This document shows, in pieces, positions 1-7,193 of a stretch of 15,412 nucleotides of DNA (its first letter is position 1; each line of letters opens with the position of its first letter). The DNA lies in contig CP070700.1 in the NCBI GenBank assembly GCA_020349865.1, forward strand, positions 3,636,518 through 3,651,929. Direction: 5' to 3'. The position numbers and the translations under genes are program-made. The stretch comes from Desulfobacteraceae bacterium. GTDB lineage: Bacteria > Desulfobacterota > DSM-4660 > Desulfatiglandales > Desulfatiglandaceae. Below the pieces are notes generated by a model, which saw only the letters and a program-made list of their open reading frames with translations, ran no database searches and was not told the origin of the DNA.

Positions 1-1
1 C

Positions 2-49
2 ACTGCCTGCTCCTCGCCCCTGTACAAGGCCAAGGGGGCGTTCGACTAG
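2..49 (+). CDS. Possible C-terminal tail of a gene cut by the window edge
   Basis: The frame starting at base 2 is open from the left edge to a TAG at 47-49 and ends in the residues PLYKAKGAFD, which read like a natural protein C-terminus. Only 15 codons are visible, so no family can be assigned. Another frame also stays open for about 110 bases, so this could be chance. Confidence 0.2.
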   Translation, partial: TACSSPLYKAKGAFD

Positions 50-93
50 CTTCTAAGAATTTGTGTTGCAGCCCTTCTGAAAGAGATATCCTC

Positions 94-138
94 GGCCCGA
101 TAATCCAATGATGTTTTTTTAAACCGCTAAACTGTTAC
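94..138 (+). repeat. Partial copy of the GTAACA-ended palindromic element
   Basis: This segment matches the right half of the element at 464-547: a GGCCCG start, ATAATC(C/T)AATGATG, a T-run, AAACC, then an end reading CGCTAAACTGTTAC. The last 14 bases are the exact reverse complement of the start of the 464-547 copy. No left half was found next to it, so it appears to be a truncated copy. Confidence 0.6.
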
Positions 139-252
139 GGACCTGGAAATTCAAACCGCATTCTAATTTGTGTCATTTTAGAAACGAGTAAGGTTAATTG
201 TCAATAGCTAATCAACGATCAGAATTTTGATCTGTTGTTTAGGCATATACTT

Positions 253-434
253 TTAACCCAGATTGTGGAGTAGTCTCCTACTGCGACTTGAAAATCCTTG
301 CTGCAACGCTTTTTTCCCGATTTTGCTCCTCGACATATTTATGAATATGCCTATGTCACAAAATCGGTCCAACTGCGCCTTTCGCCACGGTTTTCTGCGC
401 CTCGGTGCGGATGCTACCGCATAATCTGGGTTAA
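253..434. repeat. 182-bp palindromic intergenic element with nested hairpins
   Basis: The ends are a perfect 12-bp inverted repeat: TTAACCCAGATT at 253-264 and AATCTGGGTTAA at 423-434. Inside are further inverted repeats: AGTAG/CTACT at 269-282, CCGATTTTG at 317-325 against CAAAATCGG at 359-367, and GACATA at 332-337 against TATGTC at 352-357. No open frame of note runs through it. The nested symmetry fits a non-autonomous mobile (MITE-like) element or a large hairpin. Only one copy lies in this window, so its repeat status is inferred. Confidence 0.7.
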
Positions 435-463
435 GATCTGGCGAACGGAAAAATAGAATCGCG

Positions 464-547
464 GTAACAGTTTAGCGTTTTGAAAATAGTGCAAAAAGGC
501 CCGCCCAATAATCTAATGATGATTTTTTCAAACCCCCAAAATGATAC
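464..547 (+). repeat. GTAACA-ended palindromic element, copy A
   Basis: It begins GTAACAGTTTAGCG (464-477) and ends in an imperfect inverse, TGATAC (542-547). Inner arms TTTTGAAAATAGTGC and TAATGATGATTTTTTCAAA match, in reverse complement, the arms of the element at 5344-5412. A short direct repeat, AATCGCG, lies at 457-463 and 549-555 and may be a target duplication or part of the element. It sits 17 bases beyond the stop of the leftward GH57 gene. Confidence 0.65.
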
Positions 548-563
548 AAATCGCGAAGCAATT

Positions 564-2648
564 TTATGATGTGATGAGTTCCATTTCAATCTGGAGCCTT
601 GCCTTTTGCCCTTGGATCAGTTCCACAGGATGGACGAAGAGCAGGCTTGAGCCCTGGTAGGTGCGCTCAAAGCCCTCTTCTGACTGGGAGACGGTCATCA
701 AAGGAAAAAACCAGACCGAAACTGGATGGCAAAAGGCAAAGGCAGTATTCAATTGATCCGATTCGTTGACAAGCTCAAACCGTTTCAGGTTGTCCTCATG
801 GCCGGTCTCAGAAACCTCCCTGCGGAGGTTAGCGTCTGGGACGAAATAGTACCTTTTTGGGTCCTGATCAGAATAGAGGTTCAGATTGAACTCACAGCCG
901 TGAAGGATCGAAGTCGACTCAGACTCTGGGCACTCAAATTCATAGTTTATAACTAACCGCGCTTCCGTCCCAACCTTAACCGACTTCTTGACCGTAAGGT
1001 TAAGGCTGCCGATCTGACCGATGCGTGTCATCTCTACAATGGCCTGACCGGCCGAAACCAGTGCCTTTTCCACCAGAAACTCACCCTCAACAAAATCACC
1101 AACTTCGTTATACTCATTTATGGCGTAGTCTTCCACGGTGGTATCTGGTGCCAAAAAGTGATCCAAGAGAGAAATGCGGGTGTAGCGATCCAAGACAAGG
1201 GATCGCTCCAGATCCCCATCTTTTAACTGGGTCATGTCGTGGATGGATTCGATACCGTCAGTTCTCTCGCCTTGGCTTTGTGGGATCTCATGGAGACGGT
1301 GGTGATAGGCCTCGGGTCTGCGAGTGAGGGTGTCGCTCAGGTTAACTGCCCGCGGCAAATGACAGATTTCGAACAGCCCCCCTCCCTTTCCGGGGTCAAG
1401 GCCCAGACTCATGGTGGGGCTCCACGCCAGGATTTCTTCCCTTCCGTCTTTGTCAAGATCCAGTTGAAACAACTGGATGTCTTTATTGCACTCTGCCATG
1501 AGGCGGGCTTGGGCCTGGATCAGGTTTTGATATACGGTCCGCCGCAAGTGCCCCAAATAGAGGCCCCCAAAGACGCCATGCCAGTAGGCGCAATTACACT
1601 GCGCTCGCCAAAGGAACTTCCGGGCCTCTTTTTCTTGGCTCACCCGATGACTTAAAAAGAGCATTTTTTTGTGCATTCGGTTGGCCTCGTCATATTTGAC
1701 CAGAAAATTATCCCAGATGCCTCCTCGCACGAAAGGACGCCATTGTTCCCAGCGACCTTCGGCCTTGAGTGAGTTAATGATACGTTCAAGGGTCTCACCC
1801 TGCTTGGCTGGAAGGGCCCATTCGCTCATTTCCTCGTATGAGGCTTGGGGAAGATACAGGCGCCCTAACGGAGCACTCCTGGCCATAAACTCTCCAGGCA
1901 CAACAGACCGGAGCCACTCAGTGTTATCAGCAATCGCAGTGAAGAACTTTTCCAACCAGCCTTTCTGGATTACCCACTCATAGGTACCAGGCCAAAGGCC
2001 GAATTTTTCACCATCGTCCCCATAGAGGGCAACGGCATGCCCGGCCTTTTCCAAATCCCGGAGATGGCTCATGACTTCCTCAACAGGTTTAAATGGAATG
2101 AGGTAGCGCATAATCATGGGCGTGGCAAAGAGGCTCAGGGTCTGGCCTTCCTTTTCTGTGATATAGCGACCGTAGATTTCATGGTTTTTGAGCCCGGCGT
2201 AATAGAAGTGGGTATCATCAACCACGGTGTAAGCCATTCCCGTGCCGGATAGCGTCAGTGGCAGACCGGGATCCCAAACTCGCTCCGCTAGCCAGAAACC
2301 GGTCGGTTTGCAACCGAAGCGGCTTTCCAGGTAATCGGTCATCATCTGCACCTGGCCGCGGGCATCTCGTGTCGGAATGCTGGTTAGCAGCGGCTCGAAG
2401 TATCCTCCTGATAAGGGTTCAACCTGGTCTCTTTTGACAAGACGGCTAAAAAGATCCAGGCTTTCGGGTCGGTGTTGCTCCAACCAGTCTATCAAGGGCC
2501 CTGAAAAGTGCAGCCCAACCCTGATTGCCGGGTGGGCCTCAAGGAGTTCAAGCAAGGGTCGATAGCATTTCTCGTGGGCCATTTCAAAGACATGGTCAAA
2601 GTTGCCCACCGGTTGATGGCAATGGATGACCATAATGAGGTCCAGCAT
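564..2648 (-). CDS. GH57 4-alpha-glucanotransferase / alpha-amylase-like enzyme
   Basis: This 694-residue protein is a probable cytoplasmic glycoside hydrolase of family GH57 that cuts and transfers alpha-1,4-glucan chains, as in the Thermococcus litoralis 4-alpha-glucanotransferase. The family motifs are visible in order: HCHQP at residues 9-13, GGYFEP at 81-86, WLAERVW with the likely nucleophile E122, and YGDDGEKFG at about 209-217 with D212 as the likely acid/base. The C-terminal half fits the beta-rich DUF1925/DUF1926 part of such enzymes. The length is close to family members of about 650-700 residues, and no signal peptide is seen. The ATG (2648-2646) follows AGGAGAAG and lies one base beyond the TGA of the upstream GH57 gene, so the two are probably translationally coupled. 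Transferase versus hydrolase activity cannot be decided from sequence. Confidence 0.9.
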   Translation of the reverse strand: MLDLIMVIHCHQPVGNFDHVFEMAHEKCYRPLLELLEAHPAIRVGLHFSGPLIDWLEQHRPESLDLFSRLVKRDQVEPLSGGYFEPLLTSIPTRDARGQVQMMTDYLESRFGCKPTGFWLAERVWDPGLPLTLSGTGMAYTVVDDTHFYYAGLKNHEIYGRYITEKEGQTLSLFATPMIMRYLIPFKPVEEVMSHLRDLEKAGHAVALYGDDGEKFGLWPGTYEWVIQKGWLEKFFTAIADNTEWLRSVVPGEFMARSAPLGRLYLPQASYEEMSEWALPAKQGETLERIINSLKAEGRWEQWRPFVRGGIWDNFLVKYDEANRMHKKMLFLSHRVSQEKEARKFLWRAQCNCAYWHGVFGGLYLGHLRRTVYQNLIQAQARLMAECNKDIQLFQLDLDKDGREEILAWSPTMSLGLDPGKGGGLFEICHLPRAVNLSDTLTRRPEAYHHRLHEIPQSQGERTDGIESIHDMTQLKDGDLERSLVLDRYTRISLLDHFLAPDTTVEDYAINEYNEVGDFVEGEFLVEKALVSAGQAIVEMTRIGQIGSLNLTVKKSVKVGTEARLVINYEFECPESESTSILHGCEFNLNLYSDQDPKRYYFVPDANLRREVSETGHEDNLKRFELVNESDQLNTAFAFCHPVSVWFFPLMTVSQSEEGFERTYQGSSLLFVHPVELIQGQKARLQIEMELITS

Positions 2649-2649
2649 C

Positions 2650-5124
2650 TCAATCTTCTCCTAACTGGAACCCCAATCTCTCTCCCAGTGTACGAAAAGT
2701 TGAAGAGGCTTTGGAGTTCAGGCGCTGAATAAAGTGTGGATCTTTGTAAAGGTCGTAAACCATATTTTGGCACTCCCAGAGGTCAAGCTCAAGGTGCAGC
2801 TCTTCAACCATATTCAAAAAGTTGATAACCTTTTTCATGGCATCCGGATTTCCTGATAAGGTCAGCTTCTCCATCTCACGCAGGATTAATTCCTGAGCCT
2901 TTTTTCTGAATTCCGGCATATTAAGGACAAGCTCTAGGTGCCTTGCCTGTTTTACAATACGATTAAAATCCTCCCAGTCAGCATCGAGTTCTTCCTGGTC
3001 AGCAGTCATAAGCGCGGCCAGTTGGTCAGAGATAAGAAGGCTAAAAGCGTTCCCCAGTATTTGAGGGGCCGACTCACCTGTATGTTCAAGGAAAAGCATA
3101 AACTCCCTGAGGGCCTTTTCATGTTCCAGTATAGAACCCTTTATCTGCCCGTATACTATGCGAGCCAGGCCTTCCACAAGGCACTTTCGCGTGTCCGGAA
3201 TGAGATCCTGGAATTCGTAACTCTTGACTTGACGCATCTGCCGAGAAAAAACCGATTGTATCTTTTCCGGTTCCGCTGAAGCGAGTAACGGCTCGAGTTC
3301 CCTGACTGTTTGTTCCTGGTCCAATTTGGCCACGCTTTCTCCTGTCAGGCATCTCAACTGGCTTGCTCCCCTGCGGAGAGCAAGATATGTCCGACTGTAC
3401 TCCTGTCCGGTCACCTTTTCTACTACCTGGGATTCTCCCAGGACTGCATGCAGGTCGTGATCTCTCAAATCACGTTGCCAGACCGATCGCACCATTTCAG
3501 AAAAAACGCAGGCCTCCTGCGGATGAACCCCGGCCAAAGTGCCAAGGGCGCAGTGGGCTGTAGCATTGGAAGGGTCTATGCGAGAGGGCTGGACCAAACG
3601 TTGGTAAACCCTGACTCCATCCCTGTAAACCGGGTCATTGCTCGTGGCCCTGGATAAAAATCCCATAAACCCTTCTTCAAGATCCCTTTTTACCCAAGGC
3701 CGGACCAGATCTATGGCTCGCGCGGCGTACTTCAGCACCTGGGCGGCCTCCAGCCCGGAGATGTCATCGAAAAACCAGCCACAACTGGTGAACATATAGA
3801 GCGACATCCGCTGGGATTCCATAAGCAGCAAGGTCTCGATTTTTTCATCTGTTCCCAACCGGTGCGCGGCGTGGTGTTGAAAGAAACGTTTGCGCCCTTG
3901 GTCTGAGGGATTGGTAAAGACGGTGACATAATCATCGCGCGCTTTCCAGGGGTCCTTGAGCAGTCTTTTGCTTTGTTCTTTGAAAATCGTCTCCAGCTCG
4001 TGAGACAGCCAGTCGAGTCCCTCCCTCAGTGGAGCCCGCCAGGCCTGATTCCATCCAGGCGTTTGATTGACGCTGCACCCGCAGTCTGCGCGCCACCTAT
4101 CAACGCCGTGGAAACAGCTCCAGGAGCTATTCTCAAAAAGCTTGACCTCATGTTTTGGGGGAAAGCATTCAAGAAACAATGCAAAATTTGTAAGTTTAAT
4201 ACTGCCTGTTTTTTCCAGTTGGTGAAAAAGCCAGGATAGGGCCAGATCACCAAACTTGAAGTGATGACCGTAGGACTCCCCGTCCGTGGCTATGCTGACC
4301 AGTTGCGGTCCATCCCGATGATCGCCAAATGCCTGTTGAATACGTGAAAGAAAGTTTTCTCCTGATGCCAGGATTTTTTCATATGCCACGGCACGAGAGA
4401 GCAGCCCGTTGTAAAAAAAGATATCAATGAAACGTCGGCTATTCTTATCCAACCAAACCCGGTAAGGTCTGGTAGGATCGATTCGGCCTTCTGAGACATC
4501 CTGCCAATCGTTATCCACTGACTCTCCCGTTAGGGCCAAGGGCCTTACAGACTTGGCCTGCGTTGGCGATAGGATTGTAAATTTTATCCCTTCCTGTACC
4601 ATCAGCTCCAATGTCTCGGTATCAACCGCAGTCTCGGCAAGCCACATCCCCTCGGCCTTTCGGGCAAAACGCTGCATAAAGTCGGCCAGTCCCCAGCGAA
4701 TTTGGGTCAGCTTGTCTCTGCGGCGTGCCAGGGGCATAATTATGTGGTTGTAGACCTGAGCCAGGGCATTTCCATGACCCTGATAGCGGTCTCGACTGGC
4801 CCGATCCGCGACCAGAACCTGGTTATAGATCCAGGGGTGTGCCTTTTCCAGCCAGGAGAGCAGGGTTGGCCCGAAATTGAAACTCATGTACTCATAGTTG
4901 TTCAACAGTTTGAGGATGCGCCCACCTTTGCCGTGTAGACGGGCTCGGGTATTTGGCCCATAACATTCCCGCGTGATTCGATCATTCCAATCGTGGTAAG
5001 GCCGGGCCGAGGTCTGGTATTCAACGGCTCCAATCCAGGGATTCTCCCGGGGAGGCTGATAGAAGTGCCCGTGGATGCAAAGATATTTGTCAATTTTTGA
5101 ATTTCTATGACTCATCGGAATCAC
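2650..5124 (-). CDS. GH57 family glycoside hydrolase with C-terminal DUF3536
   Basis: This 824-residue protein has an N-terminal GH57 catalytic domain: HGHFYQPPRENPW at about residues 18-30, GMWLAETAVD with candidate nucleophile E164, and ATDGESYGHH with candidate acid/base D281. The C-terminal half matches the DUF3536 type and is helix-rich and charged. The true substrate of this subfamily is not established; an alpha-glucan such as glycogen is inferred from the adjacent glucanotransferase. It is the first gene of a two-gene leftward operon. The longest frame starts at GTG (5124-5122), but an ATG three codons inside (5115-5113) is equally possible. Neither has a strong ribosome site of its own: the best upstream AGGA serves a 9-codon frame at 5134-5105 that overlaps the start. 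No signal peptide is visible. Confidence 0.88.
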   Translation of the reverse strand: MIPMSHRNSKIDKYLCIHGHFYQPPRENPWIGAVEYQTSARPYHDWNDRITRECYGPNTRARLHGKGGRILKLLNNYEYMSFNFGPTLLSWLEKAHPWIYNQVLVADRASRDRYQGHGNALAQVYNHIIMPLARRRDKLTQIRWGLADFMQRFARKAEGMWLAETAVDTETLELMVQEGIKFTILSPTQAKSVRPLALTGESVDNDWQDVSEGRIDPTRPYRVWLDKNSRRFIDIFFYNGLLSRAVAYEKILASGENFLSRIQQAFGDHRDGPQLVSIATDGESYGHHFKFGDLALSWLFHQLEKTGSIKLTNFALFLECFPPKHEVKLFENSSWSCFHGVDRWRADCGCSVNQTPGWNQAWRAPLREGLDWLSHELETIFKEQSKRLLKDPWKARDDYVTVFTNPSDQGRKRFFQHHAAHRLGTDEKIETLLLMESQRMSLYMFTSCGWFFDDISGLEAAQVLKYAARAIDLVRPWVKRDLEEGFMGFLSRATSNDPVYRDGVRVYQRLVQPSRIDPSNATAHCALGTLAGVHPQEACVFSEMVRSVWQRDLRDHDLHAVLGESQVVEKVTGQEYSRTYLALRRGASQLRCLTGESVAKLDQEQTVRELEPLLASAEPEKIQSVFSRQMRQVKSYEFQDLIPDTRKCLVEGLARIVYGQIKGSILEHEKALREFMLFLEHTGESAPQILGNAFSLLISDQLAALMTADQEELDADWEDFNRIVKQARHLELVLNMPEFRKKAQELILREMEKLTLSGNPDAMKKVINFLNMVEELHLELDLWECQNMVYDLYKDPHFIQRLNSKASSTFRTLGERLGFQLGED

Positions 5125-5134
5125 AAAGTCGCAT
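5105..5134 (-). other. Possible 9-codon upstream ORF overlapping the GH57 start
   Basis: Read leftward, an ATG at 5134-5132 sits six bases after AGGA and encodes MRLCDSDES before TAG at 5107-5105. The frame differs from that of the GH57/DUF3536 gene and runs past both candidate starts of that gene (5124 and 5115). Because the main gene lacks a clear ribosome site, termination here could deliver ribosomes to it. Translation is unproven, and so short a frame can arise by chance. Confidence 0.3.
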
Positions 5135-5167
5135 CTTGATTTCCTGGCCTGGTGTTTGTAGGCTTAG

Positions 5168-5274
5168 ATTACCGGATTAAACAAACAGGCATTCTGGTCT
5201 CCCAAAACCGGAATTCCCACAAAGAGAATTCCATGCACTTTTAGTTGCCAAACCTTTTGAATGTCACCGGTAAT
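5168..5274. repeat. Weak inverted repeat in the GH57 upstream region
   Basis: ATTACCGG at 5168-5175 is matched by CCGGTAAT at 5267-5274, about 90 bases apart. Between them GAATTC occurs twice, near 5211 and 5226. The arms are only 8 bp. This region should also hold the promoter of the leftward GH57 operon, but I see no convincing sigma-70 or sigma-54 site. Confidence 0.3.
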
Positions 5275-5343
5275 TTAGGACAGGGGGTGATCGGGTGTCA
5301 AAGGAAAAGGCAATCTTGTAAGGGCATCTATCCACCATGTACC

Positions 5344-5412
5344 GTAACACTTTAGCTTTTTGAAAAAACCATCATTTGACTATGCACTATTTTCAAACAG
5401 CTCAATTGTTAC
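5344..5412 (-). repeat. GTAACA-ended palindromic element, copy B
   Basis: A compact, complete copy: GTAACA at 5344-5349, an arm TTTTTGAAAAAACCATCATT, a short centre, GCACTATTTTCAAA, and TGTTAC at 5407-5412. It is the reverse complement of copy A at 464-547 with a shorter centre. The two full copies thus flank the GH57 operon in opposite orientation, in non-coding DNA on either side. No transposase is present, so it is at most a non-autonomous element. Confidence 0.7.
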
Positions 5413-5478
5413 AGCGAAAGCAATTTACGAGTTACGGGCGTACTTGTCAAATCAGGAAATAGCCGGTATTCTTCACCC

Positions 5479-5623
5479 AGGAGGCTGTCTGAGAATGAGA
5501 TATTTTTTTCAAGATCAAGGAAGGCGAGAATTATAACCAAAGGAATACATTGAAGTATTTCGAGGATTATAATTTGAGCTTGACGCTGAGATCGGGAACA
5601 TAGCCATTCTCGGTCACCCTCCT
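5479..5623 (+). repeat. 145-bp hairpin element, copy 1
   Basis: The ends are 19-nt inverted repeats (5479-5497 and 5605-5623) that pair at 17 of 19 positions including one G-T, with GAGAATG/CATTCTC perfect. A core of about 97 nt (5502-5598) recurs at 13722-13817 with about seven differences. Within the core, AATTATAA (5529-5536) faces TTATAATT (5567-5574) and AATAC (5544-5548) faces GTATT (5555-5559), so the whole element can fold into one long hairpin. It lies between the GH57 operon and yqeB. Confidence 0.85.
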
Positions 5624-5710
5624 AGTGCAGGGCTTTCTTTTGTCAGCAGCGAAGTCCCGTTTTTACCTTATTATATAAAACGCGAAGCCATTTCCTTGAG
5701 GTAGCAGCAT

Positions 5711-6523
5711 ATGCAGAATGTATTAAGACTATCAGATATTAAGGTATGCGTGAAGGGCGGGGGAGACCTTGCTTCGGGTGTGATCTGGCGGCTTTATCAA
5801 TGCGGTTTCAAGGTGTTCATCACAGAAATCGATCAGCCCACTGCGGTAAGGCGCAAGGTGGCCTTTTGTGAGGCTATCTACGATGGCAGCACAGTCGTTG
5901 AGGGCGTTGAAGCCTTGGCGGTACATACAACGCATGAGGTGTTTCCGCTTTGGGATCAAAGGAAAATACCGATTCTTGTAGATCCCGGATGTGAGGCCCG
6001 CAATGTGATCAGACCTGACGTGTTGATTGATGCCATACTGGCCAAAAGAAACATCGGAACGTCTATACGTGATGCCCCTCTGGTCATTGCCCTTGGCCCT
6101 GGCTTTACGGCCGGGAGAGATGCCCATTTTGTAGTTGAAACCAACCGTGGCCATAATCTCGGTCGCCTGATGACTTCCGGTTCGGCAGAAGACAATACCG
6201 GCGTGCCCGGTCCGGTTAAGGGAATTACAATAGACCGGGTTCTTAGGTCGCCTGCGGGAGGCCCATGGCAGAACAATATGGACATTGGCGACCTTGTGAA
6301 AAAAGGGGATGCTGTCGGATCGGTGGCCGGGCTGCCTGTGAGTGCACTAATTGACGGTGTTATAAGAGGTATGATCCACCCCGGGATCATGGTCTCAAAG
6401 GGCGTCAAGGTTTGTGATATTGACCCGAGGGGTAATAGGGAGAATTGTTTCACTATTTCGGAAAAGGCCCTCTCCATTGCCGGAGGAGTCTTAGAAGGAA
6501 TCTTTAGAATTTATGGTAAATAG
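5711..6523 (+). CDS. yqeB: Selenium-dependent molybdenum hydroxylase accessory protein YqeB (EF2563 family)
   Basis: This 270-residue protein matches the YqeB/EF2563 family, which accompanies selenium-dependent molybdenum hydroxylases and is thought to help load the labile selenium or the cofactor; its exact chemistry is not settled. An N-terminal Rossmann-like start is visible as VKGGGDLASG at residues 14-23, followed by a TEIDQPTAVRR segment typical of the family. The length is normal and it appears intact and cytoplasmic. ATG at 5711 follows GAGG at 5698-5701. The gene stands alone: no molybdenum hydroxylase, selD or yqeC is visible within the window, so its partners must be elsewhere in the genome. 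An AT-rich TTATTATATAAAA tract at 5668-5680 could contain a -10 element, but no matching -35 is convincing. Confidence 0.88.
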   Translation: MQNVLRLSDIKVCVKGGGDLASGVIWRLYQCGFKVFITEIDQPTAVRRKVAFCEAIYDGSTVVEGVEALAVHTTHEVFPLWDQRKIPILVDPGCEARNVIRPDVLIDAILAKRNIGTSIRDAPLVIALGPGFTAGRDAHFVVETNRGHNLGRLMTSGSAEDNTGVPGPVKGITIDRVLRSPAGGPWQNNMDIGDLVKKGDAVGSVAGLPVSALIDGVIRGMIHPGIMVSKGVKVCDIDPRGNRENCFTISEKALSIAGGVLEGIFRIYGK

Positions 6524-6639
6524 AATCCGCCGCCCCCTCTGTGTACAGGGAATTCTGCCTTTAGATCAGCAGGAATGCCTTTGTGTAAATCCAATAAAAC
6601 ATAGTTTTTTTCAGTAGATTGATTAATTTGTGATTTTTC

Positions 6640-6668
6640 TTGCAAAACAAAAAACGATATGCTATGCA
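6640..6668 (+). promoter_or_regulatory. Candidate sigma-70 promoter for the bactofilin gene
   Basis: TTGCAA (6640-6645) and TATGCA (6663-6668) are separated by 17 bases, which fits a housekeeping promoter. The implied start of transcription is about 20 bases before AGGAGAG (6685-6691), the ribosome site of the bactofilin gene. Since no terminator is seen between bactofilin and the atp genes, it may also serve that operon. Confidence 0.5.
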
Positions 6669-6697
6669 CCCGTCATTGAAAATCAGGAGAGTTTGAA

Positions 6698-7102
6698 ATG
6701 AAGAAAATGAGTGATCAAATGAATGCCTTTCTCGGCAAGGATACCGAATTTGAAGGGAAGCTCTCATTTTCCGGTGCGGTCCGCATTGACGGCTCTTTTA
6801 AGGGCGAAATCGTCACCGAGGGCACCCTCATTGTGGGTGAGACGGCAAACCTTGAGGCCGATGTCCAAGCCTCCCACATCATTGTCAGCGGAGAAGTGCA
6901 CGGCAATATTGCTGCGGAGAACAGAATCGAAGTACATGCTCCTGGCAAAATTATTGGGAATATGGCGGCCCCGATTATCACCATTGACGAAGGGGTTGTT
7001 TTTGAGGGAAATTGCCGGATGCAGAAGCAAAGTGAGGAATCTGAAAAGGACAATAAAGTGGCCGTACTGGCACAGCCATCAGTGTCAAAGAATGATAAAT
7101 GA
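6698..7102 (+). CDS. Bactofilin (polymer-forming cytoskeletal protein)
   Basis: A 134-residue bactofilin. These proteins form nucleotide-independent filaments, often membrane-associated, that act in cell shape, polarity or chromosome positioning. The central region (about residues 15-110) shows the regular short hydrophobic/glycine pattern of the beta-helix domain (DUF583), for example FSGAVRIDGSFKGEI, LIVGETANLEADV and IIVSGEVHGNIAAE. It is flanked by a short polar N-terminus and a charged disordered C-terminus. ATG at 6698 sits six bases after AGGAGAG. A bactofilin gene just ahead of the atp b'-b genes is a recurring arrangement in Desulfobacterota, from general knowledge. The 91-nt gap to the next gene contains a weak hairpin (GCGAA 7131-7135 / TTCGC 7155-7159) without a T-run, so read-through is plausible. 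Confidence 0.93.
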   Translation: MKKMSDQMNAFLGKDTEFEGKLSFSGAVRIDGSFKGEIVTEGTLIVGETANLEADVQASHIIVSGEVHGNIAAENRIEVHAPGKIIGNMAAPIITIDEGVVFEGNCRMQKQSEESEKDNKVAVLAQPSVSKNDK

Positions 7103-7193
7103 TCCTTAGAAATTCTTCACGAGAAATTTTGCGAAAGACGGCAGACTCCTTTAGTTCGCATATCAATTTAGAAAGTGGAAGGATACAGATGGT

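Noticed and set aside
1239..1655. 138-codon plus-strand frame inside the glucanotransferase gene
   Set aside because: It is a shadow of a clearly conserved gene on the other strand and has no ribosome site or family resemblance.
5234..5250. Sigma-54-like site (TGGCA...GTGCA on the minus strand) upstream of the GH57 operon
   Set aside because: The spacing between the GG and GC doublets is one base too long for a sigma-54 promoter, and the -12 part lacks TTGC.
5626..5667. Possible terminator hairpin (GGGCTTTC...GAAGTCCC followed by GTTTTT)
   Set aside because: The stem has a mismatch and a G-T pair and a 13-base loop, and no gene ends just upstream on the plus strand.
6524..6560. Terminator after yqeB (CTGTGTACAG palindrome)
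   Set aside because: The loop would be two bases and no T-run follows.
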